A stretch of 64,000 nucleotides of DNA, from assembly GCF_004115925.1 (NCBI RefSeq), contig NZ_SDDX01000011.1:62001-126000 (forward strand). The letters run 5' to 3'. Source of the DNA: Lelliottia nimipressuralis. Lineage in GTDB: Bacteria > Pseudomonadota > Gammaproteobacteria > Enterobacterales > Enterobacteriaceae. Made by a program: the position numbers and the translations under genes. The notes beneath the pieces are model-generated. The model searched no databases. It had not been told where the DNA came from and saw nothing but the letters and a program-made list of their open reading frames with translations. Below, piece by piece: positions 20,043 to 31,502 of this stretch (positions are counted from its first letter, which is position 1; each line of letters starts with the position of its first letter).

Positions 20043-21287
20043 TTACTGATACACCGGCAACACATCAAAGCTCGACAGCACATGTACCAGCGCGTTTCCG
20101 ACACCAAAGATCAGAATCAGGGCAATCATCGGCTTGCCGCCCCAGACGCGGAATTTTGGGCTGCCAAAGCGTTTACGTGATTTACGGGCCAGCAGCGCCG
20201 GAACGATCGCCGCCCAAATGGTGGCCGCTAAACCGGCATAGCCGATAGCGTACAGGAACCCGTTCGGCCACAGCAGGCCACCGACAATCGGCGGCAGGAA
20301 GGTCAGCAACGCGGTTTTGAGACGACCCAACGCGGAATCGTCAAAGCCAAACAGATCCGCCAGATAGTCAAACAGCCCCAGCGTCACCCCGAGGAACGAA
20401 CTCGCCACGGCAAAGTTCGAGAACACCACCAGCAGCAGATCCAGACTGCGGCTGTTTAGTACGCCACTCAGCGCCTGCACCAGCACATCGATGTTGCCGC
20501 CCTTCTGCGCAATGCCGATGAATTCCGGACGCGGGATGTTACCCATCGTCCCCAAAAGCCAAATCACATACAGCCCCAGCGCCAGCAGCGTGCCGTAAAC
20601 CAGGCAGCGAATAATGGTGCGAGGATCTTTGCCGTAATACTTCATCAGGCTCGGGACGTTACCGTGGTAGCCAAATGACGCCAGGCAGAATGGCAAGGTC
20701 ATGAGCAGGTACGGCGAGTACGATGCGTGGCTTTCGGCAACGTTAAACAGCGTCGCGGGCGTGACATGACCCAGCAGGCTGCCGAAGGTCAGGAAGAAAG
20801 TGATGACTTTTGCACCGAGGACGATGGCGGTCATGCGGCTCACCGCTTTGGTGCTCATCCAGACGATAAACGCCACGGCTAGCGCAAAGATCAGACCCGC
20901 CACACGCGCCGGGACATTCAGCGACATTTCAGAAAACGTGTGGTGCAGTATCGAACCGCTCGCCGAAATGTAGGCGTAGGTCAGGATATACAGCACGAAA
21001 GCAATCGAGATGCCGTTTATCAGGTTCCAGCCTTTCCCCAGCAGGTCTTTAGTGATGGTGTCGAAGCTCGACCCGATACGGTAGTTCAGGTTCGCCTCAA
21101 GGATCATCAACCCCGAATGCAGCATGCAGAACCAGGTAAACACCAGCGCTGCCAGCGACCAGAAGAACCACGCACCGGACATGACCACCGGCAGGGAAAA
21201 CATCCCTGCACCGATTATCGTCCCGCCGATAATCACCACGCCGCCGAGCAGCGAAGGTGAAGTTTGTGTGGTGGTTAGTGTCGCCAT
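20043..21287 (-). CDS. mtr: Tryptophan-specific transporter Mtr
   Basis: A 414-residue amino-acid permease of the HAAAP family, predicted with 11 membrane spans. The N-terminus [20 protein letters not shown] and the [20 protein letters not shown] segment match E. coli Mtr closely. It imports tryptophan using the proton gradient. I chose the ATG at 21287, which gives the E. coli length; eight extra codons upstream are possible but lack support. A TrpR-like operator lies about 50 bases upstream. Confidence 0.96.
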   Translation of the reverse strand: MATLTTTQTSPSLLGGVVIIGGTIIGAGMFSLPVVMSGAWFFWSLAALVFTWFCMLHSGLMILEANLNYRIGSSFDTITKDLLGKGWNLINGISIAFVLYILTYAYISASGSILHHTFSEMSLNVPARVAGLIFALAVAFIVWMSTKAVSRMTAIVLGAKVITFFLTFGSLLGHVTPATLFNVAESHASYSPYLLMTLPFCLASFGYHGNVPSLMKYYGKDPRTIIRCLVYGTLLALGLYVIWLLGTMGNIPRPEFIGIAQKGGNIDVLVQALSGVLNSRSLDLLLVVFSNFAVASSFLGVTLGLFDYLADLFGFDDSALGRLKTALLTFLPPIVGGLLWPNGFLYAIGYAGLAATIWAAIVPALLARKSRKRFGSPKFRVWGGKPMIALILIFGVGNALVHVLSSFDVLPVYQ

Positions 21288-21339
21288 ACAGCCGTTTCTC
21301 CAGTTAAACATTTTGCTACTGCATTTTAATGTGTCGCAC

Positions 21340-21359
21340 TGTACCAGTACGATAGTACA
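21340..21359. promoter_or_regulatory. TrpR-like operator in the mtr promoter
   Basis: The 20 bases match a symmetrical TrpR operator (TGTAC-TAGTT-AACTA-GTACA) at about 15 of 20 positions, with both TGTAC/GTACA ends intact. E. coli mtr is repressed by TrpR and activated by TyrR; I did not find a confident TyrR box. Confidence 0.6.
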
Positions 21360-21366
21360 AATGGAA

Positions 21367-21398
21367 TAAAAAAAGCCCCGATAAAAAATATCGGGGCT
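21367..21398 (-). terminator. Rho-independent terminator of deaD
   Basis: On the minus strand AGCCCCGA pairs with TCGGGGCT around an AT-only loop and is followed by seven T. It lies 45 bases past the deaD stop and upstream of mtr, ending read-through into mtr. Confidence 0.9.
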
Positions 21399-21442
21399 GT
21401 AATGATTACTTTACGCTATCAGGCGTGTATCAGGCGTGGCAA

Positions 21443-23362
21443 TTACGCGTCACGGCGACGTGCAGTACCTTCATCGCGACGTGGGCCGCGGTTTTCGCGA
21501 CGCTCACCGCTGAAGCGACCTGCACCGGCTGGTGCTGCGCCATCACGACGAGGACCACGACCGCCTTCACGACGCTCACCGCCACCGAAACGACGCTCGC
21601 CCGCTGGACGATCACCTTCACGGCGAGGACCACGATCAGGACGCGGCTGGGCATCGCCCATCAGCTGCATGTTCATCGGTTTGTTCAGGATGCGGGTGCG
21701 AGTAAAGTGCTGCAGAACTTCGCCCGGCATGCCTTTTGGCAGTTCGATCGTAGAGTGCGTACCGAACAGCTTGATGTTACCGATGTAACGGCTGCTGATG
21801 TCGCCTTCGTTCGCGATAGCGCCAACGATATGACGAACTTCAACACCATCATCACGGCCAACTTCAATGCGGTACAGTTCCATATCGCCTGCGTCACGAC
21901 GCTCACGACGTGGACGGTCTTCACCGCTACGCTCTGGACGGTCGCCACGTGGACCACGGTCATTACGATCGTTACCGCGACGCTCGAAACGCTCATCGCG
22001 CTCACGGAATTCACGCTTAGGACGCATCGGTGCATCAGGTGGCACGATCAGAGCACGTTCGCCCTGCGCCATTTTCAGCAGCGCTGCAGCCAGAGTTTCG
22101 ATGTCCAGCTCTTCGCCTTCCACAGTCGGCTGGATTTGCGCCAGCAGAGCACGGTACTGATCCAGATCGCTGCTTTCCAGCTGCTGCTGTACTTTCGCGG
22201 CGAATTTTTCCAGGCGGCGTTTGCCCAGCAGGTCTGCGTTTGGCAGTTCTGCTTCTGGAATGGTCAGCTTCATGGTGCGTTCGATGTTACGCAGCAGACG
22301 ACGCTCGCGGTTCTCAACGAACAGCAGAGCACGGCCAGCACGACCCGCACGACCGGTACGACCGATACGGTGAACGTAAGACTCGGAATCCATAGGGATG
22401 TCGTAGTTCACAACCAGGCTGATACGTTCTACGTCCAGACCACGTGCTGCCACGTCGGTTGCAATCAGGATATCCAGACGACCGTCTTTCAGACGCTCCA
22501 GAGTCTGCTCACGCAGGGACTGGTTCATGTCGCCGTTCAGCGCTGCGCTGTTATAGCCGCTACGTTCCAGGGCTTCAGCCACTTCCAGGGTCGCGTTTTT
22601 GGTACGAACGAAGATAATCGCCGCATCAAAATCTTCTGCTTCCAGGAAACGCACCAGCGCTTCGTTTTTACGCATACCGTATACAGACCAGTAGCTCTGG
22701 CTGATGTCCGGGCGAGTGGTTACGCTGGATTGGATACGCACTTCCTGCGGATCTTTCATGAAGCGACGAGTAATACGACGGATCGCTTCTGGCATCGTTG
22801 CAGAGAACAGAGCGGTCTGATGACCTTCTGGGATCTGCGCCATAATGGTTTCTACGTCTTCGATGAAGCCCATGCGCAGCATTTCGTCAGCTTCATCCAG
22901 TACCAGACCACTCAGTTTAGAGAGATCCAGAGTACCGCGTTTCAGGTGATCCAGCAGACGGCCAGGTGTACCGACAACAATCTGTGGACCCTGACGCAGG
23001 GCGCGTAACTGCACGTCATAACGCTGGCCGCCGTAAAGGGCTACCACGTTCACGCCGCGCATGTGTTTAGAGAATTCAGTCATCGCTTCCGCTACCTGAA
23101 CAGCCAGTTCACGGGTCGGAGCGAGTACGAGGATCTGCGGTGCACGCAGTTCCGGATCAATGTTGTGCAGCAGTGGCAGCGAGAACGCTGCGGTTTTACC
23201 GCTACCAGTCTGGGCCATGCCCAGCACGTCACGACCAGAGAGCAGATGCGGGATGCATTCAGCCTGGATCGGAGATGGTTTTTCGTAACCCAGATCGTTA
23301 AGGGCTTCAAGGATAGTGGCCTTCAGGCCCAGATCTGCAAAAGTGGTTTCGAATTCAGCCAT
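21443..23362 (-). CDS. deaD: ATP-dependent RNA helicase DeaD (CsdA)
   Basis: A 639-residue DEAD-box helicase. The Q motif, AQTGSGKT (Walker A), VLDEADEML (DEAD box), SAT and [10 protein letters not shown] (motif VI) are all in order within the first 370 residues. The C-terminal third is basic and low in complexity, rich in Arg, Gly, Glu and Asp, with repeated GPRR and GERR units that bind RNA. It helps large-subunit assembly and mRNA decay in the cold. The ATG at 23362 follows and overlaps the tiny gene yrbN by 8 bases. Confidence 0.97.
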   Translation of the reverse strand: MAEFETTFADLGLKATILEALNDLGYEKPSPIQAECIPHLLSGRDVLGMAQTGSGKTAAFSLPLLHNIDPELRAPQILVLAPTRELAVQVAEAMTEFSKHMRGVNVVALYGGQRYDVQLRALRQGPQIVVGTPGRLLDHLKRGTLDLSKLSGLVLDEADEMLRMGFIEDVETIMAQIPEGHQTALFSATMPEAIRRITRRFMKDPQEVRIQSSVTTRPDISQSYWSVYGMRKNEALVRFLEAEDFDAAIIFVRTKNATLEVAEALERSGYNSAALNGDMNQSLREQTLERLKDGRLDILIATDVAARGLDVERISLVVNYDIPMDSESYVHRIGRTGRAGRAGRALLFVENRERRLLRNIERTMKLTIPEAELPNADLLGKRRLEKFAAKVQQQLESSDLDQYRALLAQIQPTVEGEELDIETLAAALLKMAQGERALIVPPDAPMRPKREFRERDERFERRGNDRNDRGPRGDRPERSGEDRPRRERRDAGDMELYRIEVGRDDGVEVRHIVGAIANEGDISSRYIGNIKLFGTHSTIELPKGMPGEVLQHFTRTRILNKPMNMQLMGDAQPRPDRGPRREGDRPAGERRFGGGERREGGRGPRRDGAAPAGAGRFSGERRENRGPRRDEGTARRRDA

Positions 23363-23435
23363 GTAGTACAAGTGCCTCGATATTAATGGCGGCCAGTCTA
23401 CATAACTCGTCGTGAAAATGATTAGCAATTTTCAT
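23355..23435 (-). CDS. yrbN: 26-residue small protein YrbN, coupled to deaD
   Basis: Read directly from the minus strand: ATG at 23435, then [12 protein letters not shown]…LVLHG and TGA at 23357-23355, 26 residues. The peptide agrees with E. coli YrbN, a small protein known to be made. Its stop lies inside the deaD start region (ATGGCTGA overlap), so translation of yrbN can deliver ribosomes to deaD. It may be a leader peptide for deaD or act by itself; no function is established. Confidence 0.85.
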   Translation of the reverse strand: MKIANHFHDELCRLAAINIEALVLHG

Positions 23436-23544
23436 TGAAAAGTGTGAACCGGCTCAAAGTAGGTGTATTGACGAACAACAACGCCCTCACCAGTTAAGGT
23501 GATGGCAATCAAAAAATGATTACGGGCTGATGTGGTGACGTCAG

Positions 23545-24429
23545 CTATTGCTGGTCCGATTCTGCCAGGTCGTCTTGCTCCTGGCCCAAGAGCGATAATT
23601 CCAACAATGCATAACGGTGCTCAACGAAGTTGTGGACGTTGTTAGCAACCGCTAATTTGAACAGTGCCGTAGCGCTGTCCATATCCCCCAGACTTAGGTA
23701 GTACTTACCTAAATAGAAGTTGGTTTCACTGAGATGCTCAGCGAGCGAGGTGTTATCCGTTGCGTCCGCCTTGAGCCTATCCATCAGCGTTGCTTCGCTA
23801 ATGTTGCCCAGGTAGAACTCGACAATGTTCCATCCCCATTGTTCCTTGTCCGATTTCTCGAAGCGTTGTTTTAACGCCTCTTTCGCCTGCTTCTCATTGA
23901 GCTTCTGCTCAACGATGTAAAGCCACAGGACGCGGAAAGGATCATTAGGATCGTCTTGATAAAACGCCAGCAGATCATCTTGCGCTAACTTGTCACGACC
24001 GCCGTAATACAATGCGATACCGCGATTCAAGTGCGCGTAGTTGTAAGTTGGATCAAGCTCAAGTACAGAATCAAACGCTTCATAGGCAGCATCAAAATTG
24101 CCTGCCTGCGTTAAATATATACCTAAGTAATTGAATACTTCAGGCATATCAGGTCGGATTGCCAGCGCTTGTGAAAAATCATTTCGCGCTAGTGCCCTCA
24201 GACCGAGACTATCATACAACACTCCGCGCTCATATAAAAGCTGTGCGCGTTCATCATCGGTTAAAGCCCGACTGGCAAGAATTTGTTCCATGCGTGCCAG
24301 AATCACTTCCTGCTGCAAAGTCGGTTGCAATGGCACTGCGAGGACTTCGCTCTTACGCCAGGCAGAGTTGCTGCATCCTGCCAGCGTTAAAGCTGTCGCA
24401 ACGAAACACCAGCGCAAAAAAGGCTTCAT
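23545..24429 (-). CDS. nlpI: Outer-membrane lipoprotein NlpI
   Basis: A 294-residue lipoprotein. The signal peptide ends in the lipobox TLAGC (Cys19). The mature part is made of TPR helices (for example [23 protein letters not shown] and [22 protein letters not shown]). NlpI is an adaptor for the protease Prc and scaffolds peptidoglycan hydrolases such as MepS and PBP complexes. It follows pnp with 108 bases between them and precedes yrbN-deaD on the same strand. Confidence 0.96.
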   Translation of the reverse strand: MKPFLRWCFVATALTLAGCSNSAWRKSEVLAVPLQPTLQQEVILARMEQILASRALTDDERAQLLYERGVLYDSLGLRALARNDFSQALAIRPDMPEVFNYLGIYLTQAGNFDAAYEAFDSVLELDPTYNYAHLNRGIALYYGGRDKLAQDDLLAFYQDDPNDPFRVLWLYIVEQKLNEKQAKEALKQRFEKSDKEQWGWNIVEFYLGNISEATLMDRLKADATDNTSLAEHLSETNFYLGKYYLSLGDMDSATALFKLAVANNVHNFVEHRYALLELSLLGQEQDDLAESDQQ

Positions 24430-24505
24430 TTCCCACTCCCGAAGACAACTATTGGATGAACGTCCTGTCCCCCGGCTGCTAACAAGGCGTCCTGCCTGAT
24501 AATAC

Positions 24506-24527
24506 GCCCCCCGCCGAAGCGGAGGGC
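24506..24527 (-). terminator. GC-rich hairpin after pnp
   Basis: On the minus strand GCCCTCCGC-TTCG-GCGGGGGGC forms a strong stem with a tetraloop, 10 bases past the pnp stop. The following sequence has few T, so it may be a 3'-end stabiliser or partial terminator allowing read-through into nlpI. Confidence 0.55.
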
Positions 24528-24537
24528 AAATGCAACC

Positions 24538-26673
24538 TTACTCGCCTTGTTCTGCGGCCGGGGCTTCCGGCGCGGCAGCAGGCTGAGACTGCTCGGTCGC
24601 TTCTTTAATGCTCAGACGGATACGGCCCTGGCGGTCAACTTCCAGAACTTTAACCGGGACTTCCTGGTTCATCTGCAGGTAGTCGGTCACTTTCTCAACG
24701 CGCTTGTCAGCGATCTGAGAGATGTGTACCAGACCTTCTTTACCGCCACCGATGGCAACGAACGCGCCAAAGTCAACGATACGGGTCACTTTACCATTGT
24801 AGATGCGACCCACTTCGATTTCTGCAGTAATCTCTTCGATACGACGAATCGCGAATTTCGCTTTTTCGCCGTCGGTCGCTGCGATCTTCACAGTACCGTC
24901 ATCTTCGATTTCGATAGTGGTGCCGGTCTCTTCAGTCAGAGCACGGATAACAGAACCACCTTTACCGATCACGTCTTTGATCTTGTCTGGGCTGATCTTA
25001 ATGGTGTGGATACGCGGTGCGAACTGAGAAATGTCGCCGCGTGGCGCGTTGATCGCCTGCTCCATCACGCCCAGGATGTGCAGACGCGCACCTTTAGCCT
25101 GGTTCAGTGCAACCTGCATGATCTCTTTGGTGATACCTTCAATTTTGATATCCATCTGCAGTGCAGAGATACCTTCGCGGGAACCCGCTACTTTGAAGTC
25201 CATATCACCCAGGTGATCTTCGTCGCCCAGAATGTCAGACAGAACAACAAAGTTGTCGCCTTCTTTCACCAGGCCCATTGCGATACCCGCAACAGCAGCT
25301 TTGATTGGCACGCCTGCATCCATCAGGGCCAGGGAAGCGCCACATACGGAAGCCATGGAAGAAGAACCGTTAGATTCGGTAATTTCAGAAACCACACGAA
25401 CGGTGTACGGGAATTTGTCAGCTTCCGGCATAACTGCCAGCACGCCGCGCTTCGCCAGACGACCGTGACCAATTTCACGACGCTTAGGCGAGCCAACCAT
25501 ACCGGTTTCACCTACGGAGTACGGAGGGAAGTTATAGTGGAACAGGAAGCTGTCAGTGCGCTCGCCCATCAGTTCGTCGATGTTCTGTGCGTCACGTGCA
25601 GTACCCAGAGTCGCGGTTACCAGCGCCTGAGTTTCGCCACGGGTGAACAGTGCGGAACCGTGAGTACGTGGCAGAACGCCAGTACGCACATCCAGACCAC
25701 GGATCATGTCTTTTTCGCGGCCATCGATACGCGGTTCGCCAGCCAGAACGCGGCTACGTACAGCATTTTTCTCGATAGCGTGCAGGATTTCGCTCAGCTC
25801 GTTCGCGTCCAGAGATTCATCTTCTGCAACCAGCGTAGCGATGGTTTCAGATTTGATGACATCAATCTGCGCGTAACGCTCTTGTTTGTCAGTGATGCGG
25901 TATGCATCGCTCAGACGCGCTTCTGCCAGTGCAGCAACGCGCGCGTTCAGCGCTTCGTTAACGGCTTCTGGCTGCCAGTCCCAACGTGGTTTACCGGCTT
26001 CTTTCACCAGATCGTTGATGTTCTGAATAACAATCTGCTGCTGCTCGTGGCCAAATACCACGGCGCCCAACATCTGGTCTTCGCTCAGCAGTTCTGCTTC
26101 GGATTCAACCATCAGTACGGCAGCTTCAGTACCGGCAACAACCAGGTCCAGCTTACTTTCTTTCAGCTCATCCTGAGTCGGGTTCAGTACGTACTGGTCG
26201 TTGATATAACCAACGCGAGCAGAACCGATAGGACCGTTGAATGGAATGCCTGACAGGGACAGTGCAGCGGATGCACCGATCATCGCCACGATGTCCGGGT
26301 TAACCTGCGGGTTAACGGAAACAACGGTCGCGATAACCTGAACTTCGTTTACGAAGCCTTCCGGGAACAGCGGACGAACCGGGCGGTCAATCAGACGCGC
26401 AATCAGGGTTTCGCCTTCGCTTGGACGGCCTTCACGACGGAAGAAGCCACCCGGGATTTTACCAGCAGCGTAAGTACGCTCCTGATAGTTCACGGTCAGA
26501 GGGAAGAAGTCCTGACCTGGTTTTGCTTTTTTCTGGCCTACAACGGTCACGAATACAGCGGTGTCATCCATGCTTACCATAACGGCAGCAGTAGCCTGAC
26601 GTGCCATCATGCCGGTTTCCAGCGTGACGGTATGCTGACCATACTGGAATTTACGAACGATCGGATTCAGCAA
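24538..26673 (-). CDS. pnp: Polynucleotide phosphorylase, PNPase
   Basis: A 711-residue 3'-to-5' exoribonuclease and core of the RNA degradosome. Two RNase PH domains flank a helical region, followed by a KH domain ([20 protein letters not shown], about 560-579) and an S1 domain (about 620-690); the C-terminus is rich in Ala, Pro and Glu. It starts at TTG (26673; [12 protein letters not shown] follows), as in E. coli, after AAGGACAGAATT. In E. coli PNPase represses its own message after RNase III cuts the leader hairpin, which is also present here. Confidence 0.97.
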   Translation of the reverse strand: MLNPIVRKFQYGQHTVTLETGMMARQATAAVMVSMDDTAVFVTVVGQKKAKPGQDFFPLTVNYQERTYAAGKIPGGFFRREGRPSEGETLIARLIDRPVRPLFPEGFVNEVQVIATVVSVNPQVNPDIVAMIGASAALSLSGIPFNGPIGSARVGYINDQYVLNPTQDELKESKLDLVVAGTEAAVLMVESEAELLSEDQMLGAVVFGHEQQQIVIQNINDLVKEAGKPRWDWQPEAVNEALNARVAALAEARLSDAYRITDKQERYAQIDVIKSETIATLVAEDESLDANELSEILHAIEKNAVRSRVLAGEPRIDGREKDMIRGLDVRTGVLPRTHGSALFTRGETQALVTATLGTARDAQNIDELMGERTDSFLFHYNFPPYSVGETGMVGSPKRREIGHGRLAKRGVLAVMPEADKFPYTVRVVSEITESNGSSSMASVCGASLALMDAGVPIKAAVAGIAMGLVKEGDNFVVLSDILGDEDHLGDMDFKVAGSREGISALQMDIKIEGITKEIMQVALNQAKGARLHILGVMEQAINAPRGDISQFAPRIHTIKISPDKIKDVIGKGGSVIRALTEETGTTIEIEDDGTVKIAATDGEKAKFAIRRIEEITAEIEVGRIYNGKVTRIVDFGAFVAIGGGKEGLVHISQIADKRVEKVTDYLQMNQEVPVKVLEVDRQGRIRLSIKEATEQSQPAAAPEAPAAEQGE

Positions 26674-26696
26674 AATTCTGTCCTTTCTTAATGAAT

Positions 26697-26721
26697 GACA
26701 GCACACCTTCGGTGTGCTGTC
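26697..26721 (-). promoter_or_regulatory. pnp leader hairpin (probable RNase III site)
   Basis: GACAGCACACC and its exact complement GGTGTGCTGTC form an 11-bp stem with a C(UUCG)G-type loop, 23 bases upstream of the pnp start. In E. coli the pnp leader stem is cut by RNase III and PNPase then degrades the fragment, giving autoregulation. Confidence 0.7.
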
Positions 26722-26822
26722 GATTTAACCCGACCTTCTTCGCATCCTCGCGACTAATGACAACCGACACCCCCATGGGTGAAGCCTCTCATTAGCCGCG
26801 CGAACCTCTGCAATGAAGATCA

Positions 26823-26828
26823 TTTATA
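26823..26828 (-). promoter_or_regulatory. Extended -10 element of a pnp promoter
   Basis: On the minus strand TGCTATAAAT gives an extended -10 (TGn plus TATAAA) between the rpsO terminator and the pnp leader hairpin. The -35 region is weak. This agrees with pnp having its own promoter inside the operon. Confidence 0.45.
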
Positions 26829-26871
26829 GCAACAATACAATAGTTTCCAGTGAATTGCTGCCGTCTGGTTG

Positions 26872-26898
26872 AAAAAAGGGGCCATTAGGCCCCTTTTT
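26872..26898. terminator. rpsO terminator (bidirectional)
   Basis: GGGGCC-ATTA-GGCCCC flanked by A6 and T5 forms a strong stem that works in both directions. It ends part of the rpsO transcription and could also end SraG on the plus strand. Confidence 0.85.
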
Positions 26899-26914
26899 CT
26901 GAAACTCGCAAGAC

Positions 26915-27229
<315 letters not shown>

Positions 27230-27291
27230 TCAGCAACCCCAGTTTACGCCGCGCAGATTGTTAAACAATTTGCCCGACGTTAAGCGGCGAT

Positions 27292-27320
27292 ATTCTACCC
27301 GTCTCCCCTGCTTATCGCAA
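27292..27320 (-). promoter_or_regulatory. rpsO promoter
   Basis: On the minus strand TTGCGA (27320-27315), a 17-base spacer and TAGAAT (27297-27292) form a good sigma-70 promoter about 110 bases upstream of rpsO. It corresponds to the known E. coli rpsO promoter. Confidence 0.8.
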
Positions 27321-27334
27321 GGCAAGTAAATCGC

Positions 27335-28279
27335 TTAGAGGGGATATTCAACAACCAGGCGACGCGGTGCGACGCGGCCTTCGTCATCGATTTCACCCAT
27401 TCCGATAAACTTGTTTTCTTCGCCTTCGGTAACGCGGACCAGCCCGGTATGCGGGGTATCTGTCGTGCGAACCGGATTACCGTTTTTAAAGTAAACGGAT
27501 GAAGTCAGGGGCAAATTCACAACCGGGAAATCAGCAGCCGGACTGTCCATCGGCATCAGCAGCGGGTCAAGCAAATCGGCCGGGGAGATCCCCTGCTCTT
27601 CTGCCTGAACGACCAGCGCACGAAGATGCTCAAGCGTCACCATACGTTCAACCGGATATTTACTGACCGCAAGACGACGCAGGTAAATCACATGCGCGCC
27701 ACAGCCCAGTTTTTCACCCAGATCGTCAATGATGGTGCGAATGTACGTGCCTTTCGAGCAGTGAACTTCCAGCTCTAGCTCGTCACCTTCGTGGCGAATG
27801 AACAGCAGTTCGTAGACGGTGATCGGGCGCGCTTCACGCGGGACTTCAATCCCCTGGCGGGCATATTCGTAGAGCTTTTTGCCCTGATACTTCAGCGCCG
27901 AATACATGGACGGCACCTGCAGGGTATCCCCACGGAAGCTTTGCAGCGCGGCCTGAAGCTGCTCGGCACTGAAGGTCACCGGACGTTCTTCGACAACCTG
28001 ACCGTCTGCGTCGGAGGTGTCCGTACGCTGACCAAGTTTCGCAATCACGCGATAGCGCTTATCAGAATCGAGCAGGTACTGGGAAAACTTGGTTGCTTCG
28101 CCCAGACAGACCGGCAGCATGCCTGTCGCCAGTGGGTCCAGCGCACCGGTATGCCCGGCGCGGTTAGCGTTATAAAGACGCTTCACTTTTTGCAGCACGT
28201 CATTGCTGGATGCACCCTGAGGTTTATCCAGCAGCAGCACGCCGTGCACGTCGCGACCGCGACGACGAGGACGACTCAT
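27335..28279 (-). CDS. truB: tRNA pseudouridine-55 synthase TruB
   Basis: A 314-residue enzyme. [25 protein letters not shown] holds the catalytic Asp48. It converts U55 in the T-loop of most tRNAs to pseudouridine and also acts as a tRNA folding chaperone. A PUA-like C-terminal domain follows. Its start overlaps the rbfA stop (TGATG), so the two are coupled. Confidence 0.97.
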   Translation of the reverse strand: MSRPRRRGRDVHGVLLLDKPQGASSNDVLQKVKRLYNANRAGHTGALDPLATGMLPVCLGEATKFSQYLLDSDKRYRVIAKLGQRTDTSDADGQVVEERPVTFSAEQLQAALQSFRGDTLQVPSMYSALKYQGKKLYEYARQGIEVPREARPITVYELLFIRHEGDELELEVHCSKGTYIRTIIDDLGEKLGCGAHVIYLRRLAVSKYPVERMVTLEHLRALVVQAEEQGISPADLLDPLLMPMDSPAADFPVVNLPLTSSVYFKNGNPVRTTDTPHTGLVRVTEGEENKFIGMGEIDDEGRVAPRRLVVEYPL

Positions 28280-28680
28280 CAGTCCTCCTTGCTGTCGTCC
28301 GGGTTCACACGACGTTCATCGTCATGTTTAACCACGCTGGTCACCAGGTTGGACATCCGCATACCTTCAACCAGCGAGTTATCGTAGAAGAAAGTCAGCT
28401 CCGGCACGATACGCAGACGCATCGCTTTACCGAGCAGAGAGCGGATAAAACCAGAGGCTTCCTGCAATGCTTTAATGCCGTTCTTAACAGCGGCTTCGTC
28501 TTTGTCGTTCAGGAACGTGACGAACACTTTGGCATAGGCCAGATCACGGGACATCTCAACGCCCGAAACAGTGGTCATCATACCCACGCGTGGGTCTTTG
28601 ATTTCGCGTTGCAGGATGAGTGCGATCTCTTTCTGCATCTCCTGAGCCACGCGCTGTGGGCGACCAAATTCTTTCGCCAT
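28279..28680 (-). CDS. rbfA: Ribosome-binding factor A
   Basis: A 133-residue KH-like protein starting [20 protein letters not shown] at 28680 after TGGAGAATTTATT. It binds the 30S subunit, helps mature the 5' end of 16S rRNA and is needed in the cold. The longer in-frame start would fall within the upstream hairpin and is unlikely. A terminator-like hairpin and a REP unit lie between infB and this gene. Confidence 0.97.
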   Translation of the reverse strand: MAKEFGRPQRVAQEMQKEIALILQREIKDPRVGMMTTVSGVEMSRDLAYAKVFVTFLNDKDEAAVKNGIKALQEASGFIRSLLGKAMRLRIVPELTFFYDNSLVEGMRMSNLVTSVVKHDDERRVNPDDSKED

Positions 28681-28696
28681 AATAAATTCTCCAGAC

Positions 28697-28721
28697 AAAA
28701 AAGGGGCCATAAGCCCCTTTT
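28697..28721 (-). terminator. Terminator-like hairpin inside the operon, between infB and rbfA
   Basis: On the minus strand AAAAGGGGC-TTAT-GCCCC followed by TTTTTT has all the marks of a rho-independent terminator, yet rbfA and truB continue 17 bases later. It would reduce expression of the distal genes relative to infB. Confidence 0.7.
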
Positions 28722-28731
28722 GATATTTCAT

Positions 28732-28762
28732 GCCGGGTGGCGCTTCGCTTACCCGGCTTACA
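28732..28762. repeat. Single REP unit between infB and rbfA
   Basis: GCCGGGTGGCGCTTCGCTTA followed by CCCGGCTTAC is a typical REP palindrome, 22 bases past the infB stop. With the adjacent terminator-like hairpin it may stabilise the infB part of the message. Confidence 0.85.
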
Positions 28763-28784
28763 ATTTTCTTAATCCTTTCGGGGA

Positions 28785-31478
28785 TTAAGCAATGCTACGC
28801 TGGATTTCGATGATTTCGAACACTTCGATCATATCGCCAACGCGAACATCGTTGTAGTTCTTAACGCCGATACCACATTCCATGCCGTTACGGACTTCGT
28901 TAACGTCATCTTTGAAGCGGCGCAGGGATTCCAGCTCGCCTTCGTAGATAACCACGTTGTCACGCAGAACGCGGATTGGGTTATGACGTTTGATGGTACC
29001 TTCGGTAACCATACAACCCGCGATCGCACCAAATTTCGGTGATTTGAACACGTCACGAACTTCAGCCAGACCGATGATCTGCTGTTTCAGTTCTGGAGAC
29101 AGCATGCCGCTCATCGCTGCTTTCACTTCGTCGATCAGATGGTAGATGACGGAGTAGTAGCGCAGATCCAGGCTTTCTGAATCGATAACTTTACGCGCAG
29201 AAGCATCAGCACGAACGTTGAAGCCAACCAGAATCGCGTTGGACGCCGCTGCCAGGGTTGCGTCGGTTTCGGTGATACCACCGACACCAGAACCGATGAT
29301 CTTCACTTTCACTTCGTCGGTAGACAGTTTCAGTAAAGAGTCGGAGATCGCTTCCACAGAACCCTGAACGTCCGCTTTCAGTACGACGTTCACTTCGTGA
29401 ACTTCGCCTTCAGTCATGTTAGCGAACATGTTCTCGAGTTTAGATTTCTGCTGACGAGCCAGTTTAACTTCACGGAATTTGCCCTGACGATACAGTGCAA
29501 CTTCACGCGCTTTCTTCTCGTCACGAACAACGGTCACTTCATCACCGGCAGCCGGAACACCGGACAGACCCAGGATTTCCACAGGAATGGATGGACCTGC
29601 TTCCAGAACTTCCTGACCCAGTTCGTTACGCATCGCACGAACACGACCGTATTCGAAGCCACACAGTACGATATCGCCTTTGTTCAGCGTACCTTCACGG
29701 ACCAGAACCGTTGCAACCGGACCACGACCTTTATCCAGGAAGGATTCGATAACGGCACCGCTTGCCATGCCTTTACGAATGGCTTTCAGCTCCAGAACTT
29801 CAGCCTGCAGCAGGATTGCGTTCAGCAGGTCATCAATACCGGTACCCGCTTTTGCAGATACTGGGATGAACTGAGACTCACCGCCCCACTCTTCCGGCAT
29901 AACGCCGTACTGGGACAGTTCGTTTTTAACGCGATCCATGTCAGCTTCTGGCTTATCGATCTTGTTCACAGCAACAACCACTGGCACCTGCGCCGCTTTC
30001 GCGTGCTGGATTGCTTCGATTGTCTGTGGCATCACGCCATCGTCTGCTGCTACAACCAGAACAACGATATCCGTTGCCTGTGCACCACGAGCACGCATAG
30101 AGGTAAACGCGGCGTGACCCGGGGTATCCAGGAAGGTGATCATACCGTTGTCAGTTTCAACGTGGTAAGCACCGATGTGCTGGGTAATGCCGCCCGCTTC
30201 GCCAGAGGCTACTTTCGTTGAACGAATGTAGTCCAGCAGAGAGGTTTTACCGTGGTCAACGTGACCCATGATGGTCACAACGGGTGCGCGGGATTCTGCC
30301 GCAGCGCCAGTATCACGGTCGCTCATTACCGCTTCTTCCAGCTCGTTTTCACGACGCAGGATAACTTTGTGGCCCATCTCTTCAGCAACCAGCTGCGCGG
30401 TTTCCTGATCGATAACCTGGTTAATGGTTGCCATTGCGCCCAGTTTCATCATCGCTTTGATGACCTGAGAACCTTTAACAGCCATTTTGTTTGCCAGGTC
30501 GCCCACGGTGATGGTTTCGCCAATCACTACGTCGCGGTTAACGGCCTGAGCAGGTTTCTGGAAGCCCTGCTGTAAAGAGGAACCTTTACGCTTGCCACCT
30601 TTACCACCGCGAACAGCGGCGCGCGCTTCTTCACGGTCAGCTTTGGATTCAGAGTGCTTGTTACCTTTCTTCTGAGGACGAGCCGCTTTAGTCGTGCGAG
30701 TACGGCCACGGCCGCCTTCAACTTCACGATCGTTCTCATCTTCGGCCTGGCGAGCATGCTGAGAAGTCGTGACGTGATAATCGCTCTTATCCTCTTCACC
30801 TTTCTCTTTTTCTTGCTCAGCCCAAACACCGGCATTTTCTTCCGCCATACGACGTGCTTCTTCAGCCACGCGACGCGCATCTTCTTCGAGCTTGCGACGT
30901 GCTTCTTCTTCCGCTTTACGCTTCAGGTCGGCTGCTTCGGTTTCACGACGGGCTTTTTCTGCCTGGGCGGTTTTGGTCATTTCGTCAGTTTGTTGATTGC
31001 TCACTTTGTCTTTTTCCGCAGCTTCACGCTTTGCTTTATCACTGGCATCGCGTTTCGCTTTTTCAGCGGCCTCACGTTCAGCTTTTAATACTGCCTCACG
31101 CTTGGCTGTTTCTTCTGCCTCACGATGGGCTTGCTCTTCCGCTTCACGCTGCGCCTGCTCTTCCGCTGCAAGGCGCTCGGCCTCTTGCGGATCACGTTTT
31201 ACAAAGGTGCGTGTCTTGCGGACTTCGATTTGTACCGATTTGCTTTTTCCACCGGTACCTGGAACATTTAACGTGCTGCGCGTTTTACGCTGCAACGTCA
31301 GTTTGTCAGGCGTTGAACCGTGTTCACGGTTCAGGTGCGCTAACAAAGTTTGTTTTTCTTGTGCAGTTACTGAGTCATCAGCAGCCTTTGGGATCCCTGC
31401 ATCAGCAAATTGCTGTACCAGGCGGTCCACAGGGGTCTGAATCTCAGCAGCCAGCGATTTTACAGTTACATCAGTCAT
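28785..31478 (-). CDS. infB: Translation initiation factor IF-2
   Basis: An 897-residue GTPase (E. coli 890). The N-terminal 330 residues hold a small IF2-N domain, a long highly charged Ala/Glu/Lys/Arg coiled-coil (about 95-220), and a second IF2-N domain ([23 protein letters not shown]). The GTPase core has [21 protein letters not shown] and NKID, followed by the domains that bind fMet-tRNA. Shorter forms from internal starts are known in E. coli and are likely here. It follows nusA by 24 bases. Confidence 0.98.
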   Translation of the reverse strand: MTDVTVKSLAAEIQTPVDRLVQQFADAGIPKAADDSVTAQEKQTLLAHLNREHGSTPDKLTLQRKTRSTLNVPGTGGKSKSVQIEVRKTRTFVKRDPQEAERLAAEEQAQREAEEQAHREAEETAKREAVLKAEREAAEKAKRDASDKAKREAAEKDKVSNQQTDEMTKTAQAEKARRETEAADLKRKAEEEARRKLEEDARRVAEEARRMAEENAGVWAEQEKEKGEEDKSDYHVTTSQHARQAEDENDREVEGGRGRTRTTKAARPQKKGNKHSESKADREEARAAVRGGKGGKRKGSSLQQGFQKPAQAVNRDVVIGETITVGDLANKMAVKGSQVIKAMMKLGAMATINQVIDQETAQLVAEEMGHKVILRRENELEEAVMSDRDTGAAAESRAPVVTIMGHVDHGKTSLLDYIRSTKVASGEAGGITQHIGAYHVETDNGMITFLDTPGHAAFTSMRARGAQATDIVVLVVAADDGVMPQTIEAIQHAKAAQVPVVVAVNKIDKPEADMDRVKNELSQYGVMPEEWGGESQFIPVSAKAGTGIDDLLNAILLQAEVLELKAIRKGMASGAVIESFLDKGRGPVATVLVREGTLNKGDIVLCGFEYGRVRAMRNELGQEVLEAGPSIPVEILGLSGVPAAGDEVTVVRDEKKAREVALYRQGKFREVKLARQQKSKLENMFANMTEGEVHEVNVVLKADVQGSVEAISDSLLKLSTDEVKVKIIGSGVGGITETDATLAAASNAILVGFNVRADASARKVIDSESLDLRYYSVIYHLIDEVKAAMSGMLSPELKQQIIGLAEVRDVFKSPKFGAIAGCMVTEGTIKRHNPIRVLRDNVVIYEGELESLRRFKDDVNEVRNGMECGIGVKNYNDVRVGDMIEVFEIIEIQRSIA

Positions 31479-31502
31479 GCTGTTCCTTCCTGCTACAGTT
31501 TA

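Larger units (their letters stand above)
26726..26899 (+). ncRNA. sraG: Possible SraG small RNA, antisense to the pnp leader
   Basis: In E. coli SraG is transcribed from the pnp-rpsO gap opposite to both genes and is about 174 nt long. Here the same gap exists, and the hairpin at 26872-26898 ends in TTTTT on the plus strand, so it could terminate such an RNA. The 5' end is only estimated from the E. coli length; I did not identify its promoter. Confidence 0.35.

Noticed and set aside
21425-23008. A 527-codon open frame opposite deaD, very rich in Thr and Ala
   Set aside because: It reflects the repetitive Arg/Gly-coding part of deaD read backwards; no recognisable domain or start signal.
24547-26253. 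A 568-codon open frame on the plus strand opposite pnp
   Set aside because: It is a mirror of the strongly codon-biased pnp gene, rich in Phe, His, Arg and Gln, with no domain or ribosome site.
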